This document shows, piece after piece, positions 18,085-18,090 of a DNA stretch of 18,090 bases. Where the stretch lies: assembly GCA_937885235.1 (NCBI GenBank), contig CAKZZK010000293.1, forward strand, positions 1 to 18,090, given 5' to 3'. Position 1 is the stretch's first letter; each line of letters opens with the position of its first letter. The position numbers and the translations under genes are program-made. The stretch comes from an uncultured Treponema sp. (GTDB lineage Bacteria > Spirochaetota > Spirochaetia > Treponematales > Treponemataceae). A model generated the notes under the pieces. It saw nothing but the letters and a program-made list of their open reading frames with translations. It did not search any database and was not told where the DNA came from.

Positions 18085-18090
18085 CTCCTT

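Overview
This window carries a ribosomal-protein/RNA-polymerase supercluster on the + strand (1..12340), followed by a convergent ABC-transporter operon on the - strand (12370..17943). It is ordinary chromosomal DNA; no phage, IS element, CRISPR array or other mobile feature was seen. The gene order tRNA-Trp, secE, nusG, rplK, rplA, rplJ, rplL, rpoB, rpoC, rpsL, rpsG, the style of the proteins, and an Asn at the RpoB position equal to E. coli Ser531 all point to a spirochaete, most likely a Treponema with a moderately high G+C content. That assignment is from memory of the families, not from a search.

Region 1..2555 runs from the 3' half of a tRNA-Trp through secE, nusG, rplK, rplA and rplJ with very tight spacing; rplK/rplA and rplA/rplJ each overlap by one base. 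A 31-nt two-part hairpin in front of rplK is a candidate L1 autoregulatory site. There is no room for an L10 leader in front of rplJ.

Region 2556..11304 holds rplL, rpoB and rpoC. The two longer gaps, rplJ-rplL (163 nt) and rplL-rpoB (221 nt), are full of perfect short stem-loops. The first also holds a candidate promoter overlapped by a 15-bp palindrome; the second begins with a terminator-like hairpin. These would let L12 be made in excess over L10 and over polymerase. RpoC has several deviations close to the active site, including an Asn at the bridge-helix position equal to E. coli His777.

Region 11305..12340 holds a good sigma70-type promoter inside a 13-bp inverted repeat, then rpsL and rpsG, ending at a strong intrinsic terminator. 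fusA and tuf do not follow.

Region 12370..17943 (- strand) is a five-gene operon: lipoprotein (DUF3798-like solute binder), double ATPase of the RbsA type, two RbsC/BMP-type permeases, and a small single-pass membrane protein. The last four genes overlap by 1 to 4 bases. The operon has a recognisable promoter with an 18-bp near-palindrome just downstream, a likely repressor site. The substrate is unknown. This transporter, with its unusual solute binder, asymmetric ATPase and coupled small membrane protein, is the least characterised part of the window. A possible 36-codon membrane ORF lies upstream of it at the window edge.
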